From Taibaiella lutea (lineage in GTDB: Bacteria > Bacteroidota > Bacteroidia > Chitinophagales > Chitinophagaceae), in assembly GCF_008629695.1 (NCBI RefSeq), contig NZ_VWSH01000002.1, positions 93,410 to 157,409 on the forward strand: DNA of 64,000 bases. Reading direction: 5' to 3'. The notes under the pieces are model-generated. The model was not told the DNA's origin, did not search any database, and saw only the letters and a program-made list of their open reading frames with translations. A program made the position numbers and the translations under genes. Shown here in pieces: positions 16,630 to 26,800 of the stretch (positions within the stretch are counted from its first letter, which is position 1; the number at the start of each line of letters is the position of its first letter).

Positions 16630-16661
16630 CAGAAATTATCCAGAATTGAGCAATAGGTTTG
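16630..16661 (+). promoter_or_regulatory. Regulon motif site 2, before the PAP2 gene
   Basis: Half-sites CAGAAATTATC and CAGAATTGAGC lie in direct 11-bp register (16630-16651). They are followed by a perfect TAnnTTTG element, TAGGTTTG (16654-16661), 17 bases before the ATG at 16678. GAAT-N11-TTTG spacing is exact. Confidence 0.65.
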
Positions 16662-16677
16662 TTGTTTAATACGACCG

Positions 16678-17412
16678 ATGAAGTATCTTCTTTGTTTCCT
16701 CTTTTCCTTTACCGCCACTGTTTCTGATGCGCAATCTGCTTTGAACAATACAGATAGCCTTGGCAACGCTGATAAAAGTGCGCTTAAGGTAGATTCGTTA
16801 TTTAAGCCGCTCATGACGCCGTTTTACCTGAAACAGGTATATGTGCCTGCTGCCCTGATGACAACGGGCATTGTTTCCACAACAATATTTACGGCATCAA
16901 TAAAATTCAGGATAGCAGAAGAGCGTAACGAGCATTTTTCAAATTTCCATACGAGTATTGATAATTACTTACAGTACGCGCCCATTCCTATTGCTTACGG
17001 ACTGGATGCTTTTGGCTTTAAATCCAAAAATGATATTCTTAACAGGAGCCTGATACTTTTAAAGGGCGAGGCGCTGATGTTTGTGACGGTAAACATTCTG
17101 AAGTACACAACCAATGAACTTAGGCCCGATGCGGCAAATATACATTCGTTCCCTTCAGGTCATACGGCACAGGCATTTGCCGCCGCTACTTTTCTAAGTG
17201 AAGAATACAAGGATAAATACCCCTGGATTTCATATATGGCTTACGGAATGGCCGGTACTACAGGACTGCTGAGAATAGCAAATAACAAGCATTTTGTCGG
17301 AGATGTATTAATGGGCGCAGGCATGGGTATACTCTCCATGAAATTGTCTTACTGGACGCATCAATACCGGTGGGGAAAAAGGCATCATAAGAGCGGAATT
17401 AAATCTTCGTAA
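16678..17412 (+). CDS. PAP2-family phosphatase, periplasmic
   Basis: A 244-residue protein with a signal peptide (residues 1-19, ending SDA before Q). The PAP2 superfamily catalytic motifs are complete: KYTTNELRP (K-x6-RP), PSGHT with His162, and a third motif ending NKHFVGD with His205 and Asp209. Such enzymes remove phosphate from membrane lipids or isoprenoid phosphates, for example lipid A or undecaprenyl pyrophosphate. Hydrophobic segments after residue 50 indicate membrane embedding. It has its own promoter with the same regulator half-sites as the two-component genes, so it is a probable target of that system. This fits remodelling of envelope lipids. Substrate cannot be told. Confidence 0.9.
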   Translation: MKYLLCFLFSFTATVSDAQSALNNTDSLGNADKSALKVDSLFKPLMTPFYLKQVYVPAALMTTGIVSTTIFTASIKFRIAEERNEHFSNFHTSIDNYLQYAPIPIAYGLDAFGFKSKNDILNRSLILLKGEALMFVTVNILKYTTNELRPDAANIHSFPSGHTAQAFAAATFLSEEYKDKYPWISYMAYGMAGTTGLLRIANNKHFVGDVLMGAGMGILSMKLSYWTHQYRWGKRHHKSGIKSS

Positions 17413-17436
17413 ATTTAACTGCTAATCTATTGGTCT

Positions 17437-17850
17437 ATGTGGAAATACTATGCATTACTATCCGCTTTATTTGCAGCCCTGACTGCCATACTTGCGAAAA
17501 TGGGTGTTAAGGGAATCAATGGGAATGTTGCCACGGCCATCCGTACTGTTGTAATACTGTTTGTGGCCTGGGGCCTGGTTATTTTCAGCGGTGAGTTTAA
17601 AGAAATCAAGACACTCAGCAGAAGCAATATTGTTTTCCTGGTCTTGTCGGGTATTGCAACGGGCCTGTCATGGATATTTTATTTCAAGGCACTGGAAACA
17701 GGCAGCGTATCCAAAGTTGCGCCCATCGATAAACTCAGCGTAGCAATTGCAATGGGTCTCGCTTTTCTTATATTGAAAGAGCCTTTAGAGCTTAAAACCA
17801 TTATAGGCGGAGTATTAATTATAGCCGGCTCGATTGTCATAATTCTTTAA
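17437..17850 (+). CDS. EamA-type small transporter, half-size
   Basis: A 137-residue integral membrane protein with about five helices and one EamA domain. GLSWIFYFKALETG, then KVAPIDKLSV and a final helix pattern GGVLIIAGSIVIIL are characteristic. Full-length drug/metabolite exporters have two EamA repeats, so this is a half-size form that would need to dimerise. This size class is well known in bacteria. It follows the PAP2 gene after 24 bases and has no motif-bearing promoter of its own, so it is likely co-transcribed. Substrate unknown. Confidence 0.85.
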   Translation: MWKYYALLSALFAALTAILAKMGVKGINGNVATAIRTVVILFVAWGLVIFSGEFKEIKTLSRSNIVFLVLSGIATGLSWIFYFKALETGSVSKVAPIDKLSVAIAMGLAFLILKEPLELKTIIGGVLIIAGSIVIIL

Positions 17851-17880
17851 CCAATCATTTAATTCCACACTTCATCTCTC

Positions 17881-17912
17881 CAAAAAATATTCAGAATGTG
17901 GCAATAGGTTTG
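17881..17912 (+). promoter_or_regulatory. Regulon motif site 3, before the TonB receptor-like gene
   Basis: CAAAAAATATT and CAGAATGTGGC in tandem (17881-17902), then TAGGTTTG (17905-17912). The core AATAGGTTTG is identical to site 2. Only 10 bases separate it from the ATG at 17923; a second ATG at 17935 gives a more usual leader. Confidence 0.65.
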
Positions 17913-17922
17913 CAGCTTAATT

Positions 17923-20385
17923 ATGTCAAACCAGATGAAACCGCTGTCTATTGTAGCTCTGCTTCTTTTTGCCACCTTTATTTGCAATGCCCAGTTTCGT
18001 ATTTCAGGGAAAGTGCTTGATTTAAACACAGGAAAGCCCGTTGATTACGCTACTATTTCTATTTCAGAACAAGTTACAAACAAAATTATAGACGGTACTA
18101 CTACTGATTCTTCGGGATTGTTTACAATAACCGGTCTTCCGAAAGGCGTTTTCAAAATAGCTGCGTCTTTTCTGGGATACAATACCACTCAACTGGACAG
18201 TGTTTTTTTGCCGGACGGCAACAAGACTAATATTACGCTGCCTGTAATTTATTTAAAAAGCAATAGCCGCGAATTGACGGAAGTCACCATTACCGGAGCC
18301 GCACCTGTAGTGGAAAACAGGATTGATAAAATTGTTTACAATACTGCCAATGACGTAACTGCGCAGGGCGGTGTGGCGCTTGATGTGCTGAAGAAAGTGC
18401 CTCAGGTGTCGGTAGATGCAGATGGAAATGTTGAGCTGCAGGGAAGCTCGGGTATAAGGTTTCTCATAAACGGCAAACCTTCAAGCATTTTTGGTAACAG
18501 CCTCGCTGATGCCTTGTCGTCCATACCTGCAAGCCAGATTAAGAGCATTGAAGCCATTACAAGCCCGGGCGCAAAGTATGATGCGCAGGGTACGGGAGGT
18601 ATAATCAATATCATACTCAAGGATAATAAAGCAAAAGGGGTAAATGGCAATGTCAACCTGTCTGCCGGAACGAGAACGGAAAATGCATCCGTAAACCTGA
18701 ATATGCGTTCGGGCAATTTTGGTATGAATGCCTTTTTCAGTGGTAATGCCACACTGAAGTCCAAATCACCGGGATTGCAGGATCGTAAATCCTATAATCC
18801 TTCCGACGGGACAACCACAAGATTGATTCAGGATAATTACAATGACATAAAGAGAAATGGTTATCAATCCGGTTTTGGCTTCGACTGGAATGTATCAAAA
18901 GCCGACATCGTAACGGGATCATTTGAATACAGCAATTTCAGCAATAACCGCAGCGGTCTGACGCAGCAACAGGAAACTGTAACAGATAACCTGAGTAATA
19001 CGGTGTCAGATGTGCAAAGCCTGCGCAATTCCGGCAGCAGCATGTCCAGCCATTCTCTGGACTGGAGCCTTGATTACAAACATAAGTTCAGGAGGGAAGG
19101 GGAAGAGATTGATTTTAATTACAATTCCAGTTTCGGGCGGCCTGTTCTCCAATATAGCCAGGACCAGACAATGGAAGGCGCTTTAAACCCGTTTACAGGT
19201 ACTTCGAGTTATAATACCGGTACCGATAACCAGACGAATATATCAGCAGATTATGTTCGTCCGATTGGTAAAAAAGCAACATTTGAAGCAGGTGTAAAAA
19301 GCAATTTCCAGCATATCAACAGCCTTTCAAATGTCAGCGTGCTGTCACCCTCCAATGGTGAATATGTTGATGATTACCTTCAGTCGTACGGGCTGGATTA
19401 TAAAATGAATGTTTATGCCGGGTATGTTGCCGCATCCTTTTCGATGTTTGACTTTATGGATATAAAAGCAGGTATGCGGATAGAACATACGGATGTCATG
19501 CTTGACTACAACAACACACATATACCTTCTTACAACACTTACTTCCCGTCTGTTTTATTGTCGCATAATATTAATGATAAGCAATCTGTAAAGTTCGCAT
19601 ACGCACACCGCATAGAGCGTCCTGAATATGATGAATTAAATCCCTTCCTTAACCTGAGTGACCCTTACAACATTACAACGGGTAATCCGTTGCTTAAGCC
19701 CGAGATTGGCGATAATATGGAACTGGGTTACAGCCGTTCCTTTGATAATGGCGCTAACTTTTATCTTGCTTTGTCGGAAAGGATAAACAGCAATGACATA
19801 AAGCCTTACACTGCATTTTATCCTGACTTTGAAGTGGGCGACTCCGTATATCAGAATGTTTCTATTACAAACAAAAGAAACATTGGCACAGAATATAATT
19901 CAGGACTCATTCTGAGCGGCAGCACGCCTGTTGTGAAGGGCCTGAACTTACGCGGAAACCTGATGCTTTTTCACCGGCATATAGTCAATACGCTTGATGA
20001 AAGCATCACCAATTCACTAAGCCTGCGTCTGAACATGAATGTAAGCTATGAGATAACGGATGGCTTTATAGCTGAAGCATTCGGAAATTATCGTTCTCCT
20101 TTCAACAGCGTTCAGGGCAAAAGTCCTCAGATGCTCACTTACACATTCGCTGTACGGAAACAGTTATGGCATAAAAACGCCAGTTTAGGCATTACGGCTA
20201 CAAACATATTCAGTAACTATATCAACCAAGTCACAACTGTTACAACTGATACTTATGACTCTTACAGCCTCAGGCAGATTCCCATGCGTTCTGTCGGCCT
20301 GACATTCACTTATAAGTTCGGCAAGCTGGAATTTAATAAGGATAAACATAAAGACGGATACCCCGATATGCCTTCTGACAACTAA
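17923..20385 (+). CDS. TonB receptor-like outer-membrane barrel protein
   Basis: An 820-residue outer-membrane protein. A signal peptide comes first, with the alternative start M5 (ATG 17935) giving a more typical one. A CarboxypepD_reg-like beta domain follows (about 24-110, RISGKVLDLNTGKPVDYATI). A plug domain is next (about 130-230, TAQGGVALDVLKKVPQVSVDADG then GTGGIINIILK). The long barrel of the OMP_b-brl_3 type contains the family signature YAHRIERPEYDELNPF. These proteins resemble TonB-dependent receptors but many lack a known ligand. Its promoter shares the two-component half-sites, placing it in the same regulon as PAP2. The closing strand is followed by a hydrophilic tail (NKDKHKDGYPDMPSDN), so the protein does not end in the usual aromatic residue. 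Confidence 0.87.
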   Translation: MSNQMKPLSIVALLLFATFICNAQFRISGKVLDLNTGKPVDYATISISEQVTNKIIDGTTTDSSGLFTITGLPKGVFKIAASFLGYNTTQLDSVFLPDGNKTNITLPVIYLKSNSRELTEVTITGAAPVVENRIDKIVYNTANDVTAQGGVALDVLKKVPQVSVDADGNVELQGSSGIRFLINGKPSSIFGNSLADALSSIPASQIKSIEAITSPGAKYDAQGTGGIINIILKDNKAKGVNGNVNLSAGTRTENASVNLNMRSGNFGMNAFFSGNATLKSKSPGLQDRKSYNPSDGTTTRLIQDNYNDIKRNGYQSGFGFDWNVSKADIVTGSFEYSNFSNNRSGLTQQQETVTDNLSNTVSDVQSLRNSGSSMSSHSLDWSLDYKHKFRREGEEIDFNYNSSFGRPVLQYSQDQTMEGALNPFTGTSSYNTGTDNQTNISADYVRPIGKKATFEAGVKSNFQHINSLSNVSVLSPSNGEYVDDYLQSYGLDYKMNVYAGYVAASFSMFDFMDIKAGMRIEHTDVMLDYNNTHIPSYNTYFPSVLLSHNINDKQSVKFAYAHRIERPEYDELNPFLNLSDPYNITTGNPLLKPEIGDNMELGYSRSFDNGANFYLALSERINSNDIKPYTAFYPDFEVGDSVYQNVSITNKRNIGTEYNSGLILSGSTPVVKGLNLRGNLMLFHRHIVNTLDESITNSLSLRLNMNVSYEITDGFIAEAFGNYRSPFNSVQGKSPQMLTYTFAVRKQLWHKNASLGITATNIFSNYINQVTTVTTDTYDSYSLRQIPMRSVGLTFTYKFGKLEFNKDKHKDGYPDMPSDN

Positions 20386-20424
20386 AAATATTTTACATTT
20401 TAAATAGATCGGTTCTTAAGAAAG

Positions 20425-21021
20425 ATGGATAACGAGCAAGTAAGGGTGTTGTTAGCGGATGTAGAACAGACGGTTTCTATAATGTTTGAACAATATGCAC
20501 CTGACTATCTGATATATCATAACATAGATCATACCCGTGGTGTGGTAGCGCATGCAAAAGAAATTGCAGCTAATTATGATCTGAGTTTGGAGGAATTTTT
20601 CACATTAGTAGCTGCTGCATGGTTTCATGATACGGGACAAATATTCTCGGCCCCGCAACGACATGAAGAAGAAAGCATAAAGATTGCCAATCTTTATTTT
20701 TCCGGACAAAAATCTATTCCTGTTAATCTGATAACGGCAATTGATCATTGCATCCTTGCAACCAGGATGCCTCAGCGCCCTCATACGCTTATAGAAGAAA
20801 TACTTTGTGATGCAGACTTGTATCATCTCGGAACAGCATCATTCTTTGCTGTTGACAAAGCTGTAAAGGAAGAAGCTATGCTGCGTGGCTTAGACGTAAG
20901 TAACTGGGAACAGGGCACATTGAAGTTAATGCAGTCGCATCATTTCCACACTGCTTACTGCCAGGATAAGCTAAATGCGGGTAAGCAAAACAACCTTTTA
21001 ATGTTACTGAAGCGGCAGTAA
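20425..21021 (+). CDS. HD-domain phosphohydrolase
   Basis: A 198-residue soluble protein with the HD metal-binding set: His36 in YHNIDHTRGV, His68-Asp69 in AAWFHDTG, a further His in APQRHEEES, and a late Asp in LCDADLYHLG. HD enzymes hydrolyse nucleotides or cyclic nucleotides, and some act as (p)ppGpp hydrolases. The compact size and the H..HD..D order fit small stand-alone HD phosphohydrolases. It follows the TonB receptor gene by 39 bases without a recognisable promoter motif, so probably shares that transcript. Substrate is not predictable. Confidence 0.83.
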   Translation: MDNEQVRVLLADVEQTVSIMFEQYAPDYLIYHNIDHTRGVVAHAKEIAANYDLSLEEFFTLVAAAWFHDTGQIFSAPQRHEEESIKIANLYFSGQKSIPVNLITAIDHCILATRMPQRPHTLIEEILCDADLYHLGTASFFAVDKAVKEEAMLRGLDVSNWEQGTLKLMQSHHFHTAYCQDKLNAGKQNNLLMLLKRQ

Positions 21022-21060
21022 TAATTATTGTTTTTATTAACAATAAACTGCTTTATAATC

Positions 21061-21092
21061 CAAAGAATATTCAGAATCAGGGAGCAGCTTTG
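21061..21092 (+). promoter_or_regulatory. Regulon motif site 4, before the PepSY-like gene
   Basis: CAAAGAATATT and CAGAATCAGGG (21061-21082) closely match site 3, followed by CAGCTTTG with TTTG at 21089-21092. GAAT-N11-TTTG is kept although the -7 element is less perfect. The gene starts at 21125. Confidence 0.6.
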
Positions 21093-21124
21093 CCTTATTA
21101 TTTCACGCTACAAAAATAAAAGAA

Positions 21125-21562
21125 ATGAAAAAGATTATCGGAATGCTTGGCATCACCCTAAGCCTGACATTGGTTATCCATGCCCAGGAAAAGAAACATG
21201 CTCAGGTAAAACCTACGCAAGAAGCAAAGGCCGGATTTGAAAGTAAATTTCCCGGCGCTACAAATGTAAAATGGGAGAAAGAGGACGACATGCTTGAAGT
21301 GAATTTTAAACAAGGTGGCAAGGAAATGTCTGCACTGTTTGAAACTAACGGTACCTTAACAGAAACGGAAACAGAGATTGCCGTTACAGCTTTACCGGCA
21401 AGTGCTTCAGCTTATATGAAGCAACATTATGCAGGCAAAAAAGTTAAAGAAGCAGCAAAGATTGTAAAAGCGGACGGCAGCGTGAACTACGAAGCTGAGG
21501 TTGAGAAGAAGGATGTTTTATTTGATGCAGATGGCAAATTCATTAAAGAAGCTAAGGATTAA
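21125..21562 (+). CDS. PepSY-like (BLIP-fold) periplasmic protein
   Basis: A 145-residue exported protein. Its signal peptide is residues 1-20 (LTLVIHA before Q). Two PepSY-like repeats follow: FESKFPGATNVKWEKEDD with its continuation to about residue 80, and a second copy from about 95 (YMKQHYAGKKVKEAAKI then YEAEVEKKDVLFDADGKF). This two-repeat form is the DUF2874/PepSY-like family common in Bacteroidota. Related PepSY domains have been linked to protease inhibition or metal/haem handling. Its own promoter carries the regulator half-sites. A terminator hairpin follows at 21572, before the RND efflux operon. Role is unknown; a periplasmic chaperone or sensor partner for the two-component system is a reasonable guess only. 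Confidence 0.8.
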   Translation: MKKIIGMLGITLSLTLVIHAQEKKHAQVKPTQEAKAGFESKFPGATNVKWEKEDDMLEVNFKQGGKEMSALFETNGTLTETETEIAVTALPASASAYMKQHYAGKKVKEAAKIVKADGSVNYEAEVEKKDVLFDADGKFIKEAKD

Positions 21563-21571
21563 TATAACCAT

Positions 21572-21601
21572 GCCAAAGGCTGTAATGTTGCAGCCTTTGG
21601 C
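21572..21601 (+). terminator. Hairpin between PepSY-like gene and efflux operon
   Basis: A perfect 11-bp stem, 21572-21582 with 21591-21601, with an 8-nt loop and a short T-rich tail. It starts 9 bases after the stop and ends 24 bases before the TolC-like start, so it may attenuate rather than fully stop transcription into the efflux genes. Confidence 0.6.
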
Positions 21602-21625
21602 TATTTCAGATTCAATCTTATAAAA

Positions 21626-22858
21626 ATGAAATGGCTGCTGATCTCCTGTTGTGTGTTGACTGTTTTTACGGCTACGGCTCAGGATAATAATCTTCAATTT
21701 TACCTTGATTCCGGTTTAGAGGCAAGTCCGTTGCTTAAAGATTACCAGAATCAGATAAGCGCAAATGCAATTGACAGCGCCAAGATAAGAGCCGGATATA
21801 AACCGCAGGTTATTGCCAGCAGCACGAACTCATATGCACCGGTTATTAAAGGCTGGGGATACGATGAGGCTATTACCAACGGAAGAAATATCAATGCCGT
21901 AGTCGGGGTGAATAAAGTTTTTGCCGGACGTAAAAATTTAGAAAGCCAGTTTGAAAGCATCAGTCTTTTGAATCAGGGAATTGAGAATAACAAAAAGATG
22001 ACGGAGCAGGAGCTGAAGCGTACAATAACGGCACAATATATTACCGTCTATGGGGACAAGCAACAGTGCGATTTCCTTAATGAGAGCTTCCTGTTATTGA
22101 AAGATGAAGACGAAGTACTGAAGAAGCTTACTCAAAACAATGTTTACCGGCAAACAGACTATCTCACGTTTCTGGTTACCTTACAGCAACAGGATATAGC
22201 CAGAAGCCAGTCTGCTATTCAATTGCAGAACGACCTGGCTACACTGAATTATCTTTGCGGTATTGTTGATACTGCGCAGGTTAATCTTATAGAACCTGAT
22301 ATTTCCTTAACGCAATATCCTGCACGGGAACAATCTGTTTTCTTCAGGCAATACCGGATTGACAGCCTTTCGCTGATTAATAAGAGATTGCTTATTGACT
22401 TTAATTACAAGCCGAAACTCAGTGCATTTGCAGATGCCGGATATAATTCTTCGCTTGCCATAACGCCATACAAGAATTTCGGCTACAATTTCGGATTTAC
22501 CTTAAGTATACCTATCTATGACGGACATCAGCGGAAAATGGAATACAGGAAACTGGATCTGGCAGAACAGACAAGAAGCAATTATCTTGACTTTTTCAGC
22601 CGCCAATATAATCAGCAGATGATCCAATACAGGCAACAACTTCGTTCGACGGAAGAGTTAATATTTCAGATGAGTGATCAGATAAAATATTCCGAAGCAT
22701 TAATAAAAGCGCACACAAAATTGCTGTCAACCGGAGACGTGAAAATTGCTGATCTGGTTATCGCTATTAATAATTACCTGACTATCAGAAATCAACTTAC
22801 GCAATATAAAATAGCAAGGTGGCAGATTATCAATCAAATCAATTATTGGAACAGGTAA
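21626..22858 (+). CDS. TolC-family outer-membrane efflux protein
   Basis: A 410-residue outer-membrane channel subunit. A signal peptide (1-19, TATA before Q) precedes two helical-hairpin repeats typical of TolC/OEP. The barrel strand segment (KPKLSAFADAGYNSSLAI, then GFTLSIPIYDGHQRKMEYRK) carries the OEP-family IPIYDG motif. It is shorter than E. coli TolC but normal for Bacteroidota efflux operons. The adaptor gene follows after 9 bases and the pump after another 14, so all three are one operon. It forms the exit duct for the RND pump. Substrate unknown. Confidence 0.87.
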   Translation: MKWLLISCCVLTVFTATAQDNNLQFYLDSGLEASPLLKDYQNQISANAIDSAKIRAGYKPQVIASSTNSYAPVIKGWGYDEAITNGRNINAVVGVNKVFAGRKNLESQFESISLLNQGIENNKKMTEQELKRTITAQYITVYGDKQQCDFLNESFLLLKDEDEVLKKLTQNNVYRQTDYLTFLVTLQQQDIARSQSAIQLQNDLATLNYLCGIVDTAQVNLIEPDISLTQYPAREQSVFFRQYRIDSLSLINKRLLIDFNYKPKLSAFADAGYNSSLAITPYKNFGYNFGFTLSIPIYDGHQRKMEYRKLDLAEQTRSNYLDFFSRQYNQQMIQYRQQLRSTEELIFQMSDQIKYSEALIKAHTKLLSTGDVKIADLVIAINNYLTIRNQLTQYKIARWQIINQINYWNR

Positions 22859-22867
22859 CACGATTTT

Positions 22868-23800
22868 ATGTTTAAAAGACAAACTCAATTACTGCTTACA
22901 TTGATAATTTGCGCATGGCTCACTTCCTGTGCCGGCAAAGCTGAAGAAGACAATGCTGCTGTCGGCCAGGTGGAAACACCTGTCACTGTAGCGCACATCA
23001 GCCGTGATAGTATGAGCGAATATATTGAGATCAATGCAACATCTGTATTTCTATTAAAGAATTTTGTAAAAGCCAATGCAAACGGATACCTGCGTTCCTC
23101 CAATATTCGTTTGGGGCAACACGTGGGCAATGGTCAGGTGCTCTTTACGGTTACTACCAAAGAAGCACAGAGCCTCGGCAATACACTTAATAAGATTGAT
23201 TCTTCGTTCAGGTTCAACGGCACAAATAGCATAAGAGCAGGCGGGAACGGCTACGTTACGCAACTGGATCATCAAACAGGCGATTATGTACAGGACGGAG
23301 AGCAGCTTGCTGTTATCAGTAATCAGAACAGTTTTGCTTTTGTGATGAATGCACCTTACGAATTGCATACATTGATTTCACGACAAAAAGAAGTAAGCGT
23401 TGTTTTGCCGGATGGTGAATCTATACAAGGGAAAATAACTTCTGCTATGCCGCAAATGGATTCCGCTTCGCAAACGGAGCGTCTTGTAATAAAAGTGTCT
23501 GCCGATCATTCCATTCCTGAAAATCTTATCGCCAAAGTGCGCCTACTTAAAAACGGCAAGCCAAATGCGGTTAGTGTTCCCAAGGCCGCAGTACTTACAG
23601 ATGAAACACAAAGCGAATTCTGGATTATGAAGCTATCAGATGATCATACGGCTGTAAAAATTCCGGTTACAAAAGGCATGGAAACAGCCGATAAAGTTGA
23701 AATACTGACACCTGCACTTACGGAAAGGGAACGGGTACTTATCAGCGGCAATTACGGACTGGAAGATACGGCAAGAGTAAAAATCATTCATCAGAACTGA
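22868..23800 (+). CDS. RND efflux periplasmic adaptor, short-hairpin lipoprotein
   Basis: A 310-residue membrane fusion protein. The lipobox LTSC (Cys about 21) makes it a lipoprotein anchored in the inner membrane. The lipoyl half-motifs are NANGYLRSSNIRLGQHV (about 75) and GGNGYVTQLDHQTGDYV (about 125). Only about 20-25 residues separate the halves, so the usual long alpha-helical hairpin that reaches TolC is essentially missing. Beta-barrel and membrane-proximal domains follow (KVRLLKNGKPNAVSVPKAAV). It sits between the TolC and pump genes. The family is clear. The missing hairpin is the oddity and implies contact with the outer-membrane channel through the lipoyl domains or the pump. Confidence 0.87.
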   Translation: MFKRQTQLLLTLIICAWLTSCAGKAEEDNAAVGQVETPVTVAHISRDSMSEYIEINATSVFLLKNFVKANANGYLRSSNIRLGQHVGNGQVLFTVTTKEAQSLGNTLNKIDSSFRFNGTNSIRAGGNGYVTQLDHQTGDYVQDGEQLAVISNQNSFAFVMNAPYELHTLISRQKEVSVVLPDGESIQGKITSAMPQMDSASQTERLVIKVSADHSIPENLIAKVRLLKNGKPNAVSVPKAAVLTDETQSEFWIMKLSDDHTAVKIPVTKGMETADKVEILTPALTERERVLISGNYGLEDTARVKIIHQN

Positions 23801-23814
23801 AAACGCGCGATATC

Positions 23815-26800
23815 GTGAAGAACTTTTTTGTGTCTTATAAAAGCCCATTGTCAGTGGTACTGGCGCTTATTATTGCGGGTGGCATGTTTGCTTACAGCAA
23901 ATTGCAGACGGCTTTATTTCCGGAAATTACATTCCCTAAAATAAAAATCATCGCCGATGCCGGACTGCAGCCGGTCGATAAAATGATGGTGACGGTAACA
24001 AAGCCTCTGGAGAATGCGATAAAGCAGATTCCCGACCTGCAACTAATCAGAAGTACAACCAGCAAAGGTAGCTGCGAGATATCAGCCTATATAGATTGGA
24101 ATGCAAATATTGATCTCAGCCTTCAGCGAATACAGGCAAAGATTGCGGATGTCAAAAACCAGTTGCCACCGGAAGCGCAGATTACGGTTGAGAAGATGAA
24201 CCCTTCGATACTTCCGGTAATGGGCTATACGGTTGAAAGCCATAATAAATCGCCTATCGAGATGAAAATGCTTGCTGACTATACCATCAAGCCATTTCTG
24301 TCGCAGGTTGCAGGCGTATCGGAAGTAAGGGTGAGCGGAGGACGTACCAAAGAGTACTGGCTGGAATTGAATGTACAAAAGATGAGCACATTGGGCATTA
24401 CGCCGGAAATGGTAAGCAATGCGCTTGCACAAGCCAATTTCATAAAATCCAACGGTTATCTCTCAGAATATAAATACATGTATCTTACCGTTACGGACGC
24501 AACTGTAAAGACACTTGATGACCTGAAGCAGGTTGTTATCAGGAACGATGGCAAACGCATTGTTACAGCACAGGATATAGCTGAAGTACGTGTAAATGAA
24601 AACCTTGAATTTACCAAGATCAATGCTAATGGTAAAGATGCTTTGCTGATTGCCATTATTAAACAACCCAATGCCAATCTCGTACAGCTTTCTTCCGACA
24701 TGGAACTGAAAGTAGCAGCACTAAGACAAACTTTGCCTAAAGGCGTAACAATCCAACCCTATTATATTCAGGCCGATTTTGTCAATGATTCTGTCAGAAG
24801 CGTATCCGACAGCTTATGGATAGGACTGGCATTAGCCATTATTGTTGCGGTTATCTTCCTTCGCTCCTTAAAGGCAAGCGCCACTATCCTGATAACCATT
24901 CCGGTTACACTTACGCTTACGCTGATTGTATTATACATCCTCGGATATACTTTAAATATCATGACTCTGGGTGCACTCGCCGCAGCGATTGGTCTTATCA
25001 TTGATGACGCCATTGTGGTAGTGGAACAGATTCACAGGACGCATGAGGAACATCCCGAAGAGCCCACCACAAGTCTTATTCAGAAGGCAATTAAATATCT
25101 GTTTCCGGCTATGGTAGGCTCGTCTGTCAGCACTATTGTTATATTTATTCCCTTTATACTGATGAGCGGGGTAGCCGGAGCCTACTTTAAAGTGATGACC
25201 AGTACGATGATCATTACGCTCTTATGTTCGTTCTTTGTTACCTGGATAGGATTGCCGGTAATTTATCTTTTGCTTACCGGCAAATCGGATAAGCGCTTCC
25301 ATGCTAAGTCGCATGAAGTGAAAAAGCAAAAATGGGTTTCTTTTTTTCTGATGCGTCCGGTAATCAGCCTTGCTTTTGTATTGGTACTGATTTTTTCTGT
25401 TGTGTTTATCCTGCCCAGACTTCAGACGGGCTTCCTGCCTGAAATGGATGAAGGCAGCATTGTGCTGGATTATACATCGCCTCCCGGCACCTCACTTCAG
25501 GAAACAGACAGGATGCTGCGTGAAGTTGAAAAGATTATTCAAAAAATACCGGAAGTGGCTGCTTACTCCAGACGTACCGGCACGCAGATGGGCTTTTTTA
25601 TAACGGAACCTAATAGGGGGGATTATCTTATCCAACTTAAGAAATCGCGCAACAGATCAACAGATGAGGTTACGAGTGATATACGGCAGAGGATCGAATC
25701 GACACAGCCGGCCTTGCGTGTTGACTTTGGTCAGGTGATAGGTGATATGCTGGGAGACCTTATGACATCGGTACAGCCTGTTGAGGTGAAGATATTCGGG
25801 GCAGACAGGCAAAAGTTGCAGGAATTATCCCGGCAGGTAGCACAGGTGATTTCGGATGTAAAGGGTACGGCAGATGTATTTGACGGTATCGTTATTGCAG
25901 GCCCGTCGATAAGTATAGCTCCGGATTACAGCAAACTGGCACAATTCGGTATTACTCCTGCAAATCTTCAAGCGCAAATCCAGACTTCATTAGAAGGGAA
26001 TGTGGCAGGCAGCATTCTGGAAAAAGAACAATTATCTGTCGTGAGAATGGTTTATCCCAATAACCGAAAAACAAGCGTAAAAGATTTGTCGAACCTGCAG
26101 GTATTCTTACCTGATGGAAGACTATATCCTATGTCGGCTCTGGCGAAAATAACTATCAAAAGCGGGGATGCAGAAATAGAACGCGAAGACCTTCAATCTA
26201 TGGGTGTTGTTACTGCGAGGTTGGATAATGCCGATCTTGGAACTGTAATCAAACAGATTCAACAACAGATCGATGAGAAGATAGCATTGCCGGTTGGCTA
26301 CCATATAGCATACGGAGGTGCGTATGCCGAACAACAGCAATCTTTCCATGAATTACTGATTATCCTGCTTTCTTCCTGTCTGCTTGTATTCGGGGTAATC
26401 CTTTTTCTGTTCCGTGATGTGAAAGTCGCGCTCACCATTCTGCTGATATCGGTTCTGGGAATTGCAGGAAGCTATATAGCATTGTTTTTTACAAATACTG
26501 CGCTTAATGTAGGCAGTTATACCGGGCTTATCATGATTGTAGGGATAATAGGGGAGAACGCCATTTTTACTTTTCTGCAATTCAAAGAAGCGATGCTTAC
26601 GCAATCGGTTGACGATGCAGTAGTATATGCTGTTTCCACACGGTTGAGGCCAAAACTTATGACTGCGTTTGGTGCGATTATTGCGCTTCTTCCTTTGGCA
26701 ATGGGAATAGGGGCGGGGGCGCAATTGCATCAACCATTGGCAATAGCTGTAATCGGCGGTTTTATCATAGCCCTACCGCTATTGCTTATTGTGCTGCCTT

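Noticed and set aside
21028-21240. Short plus-strand open frame before the PepSY-like gene
   Set aside because: It overlaps the promoter motif and the start of the PepSY-like gene in another frame and lacks protein features.
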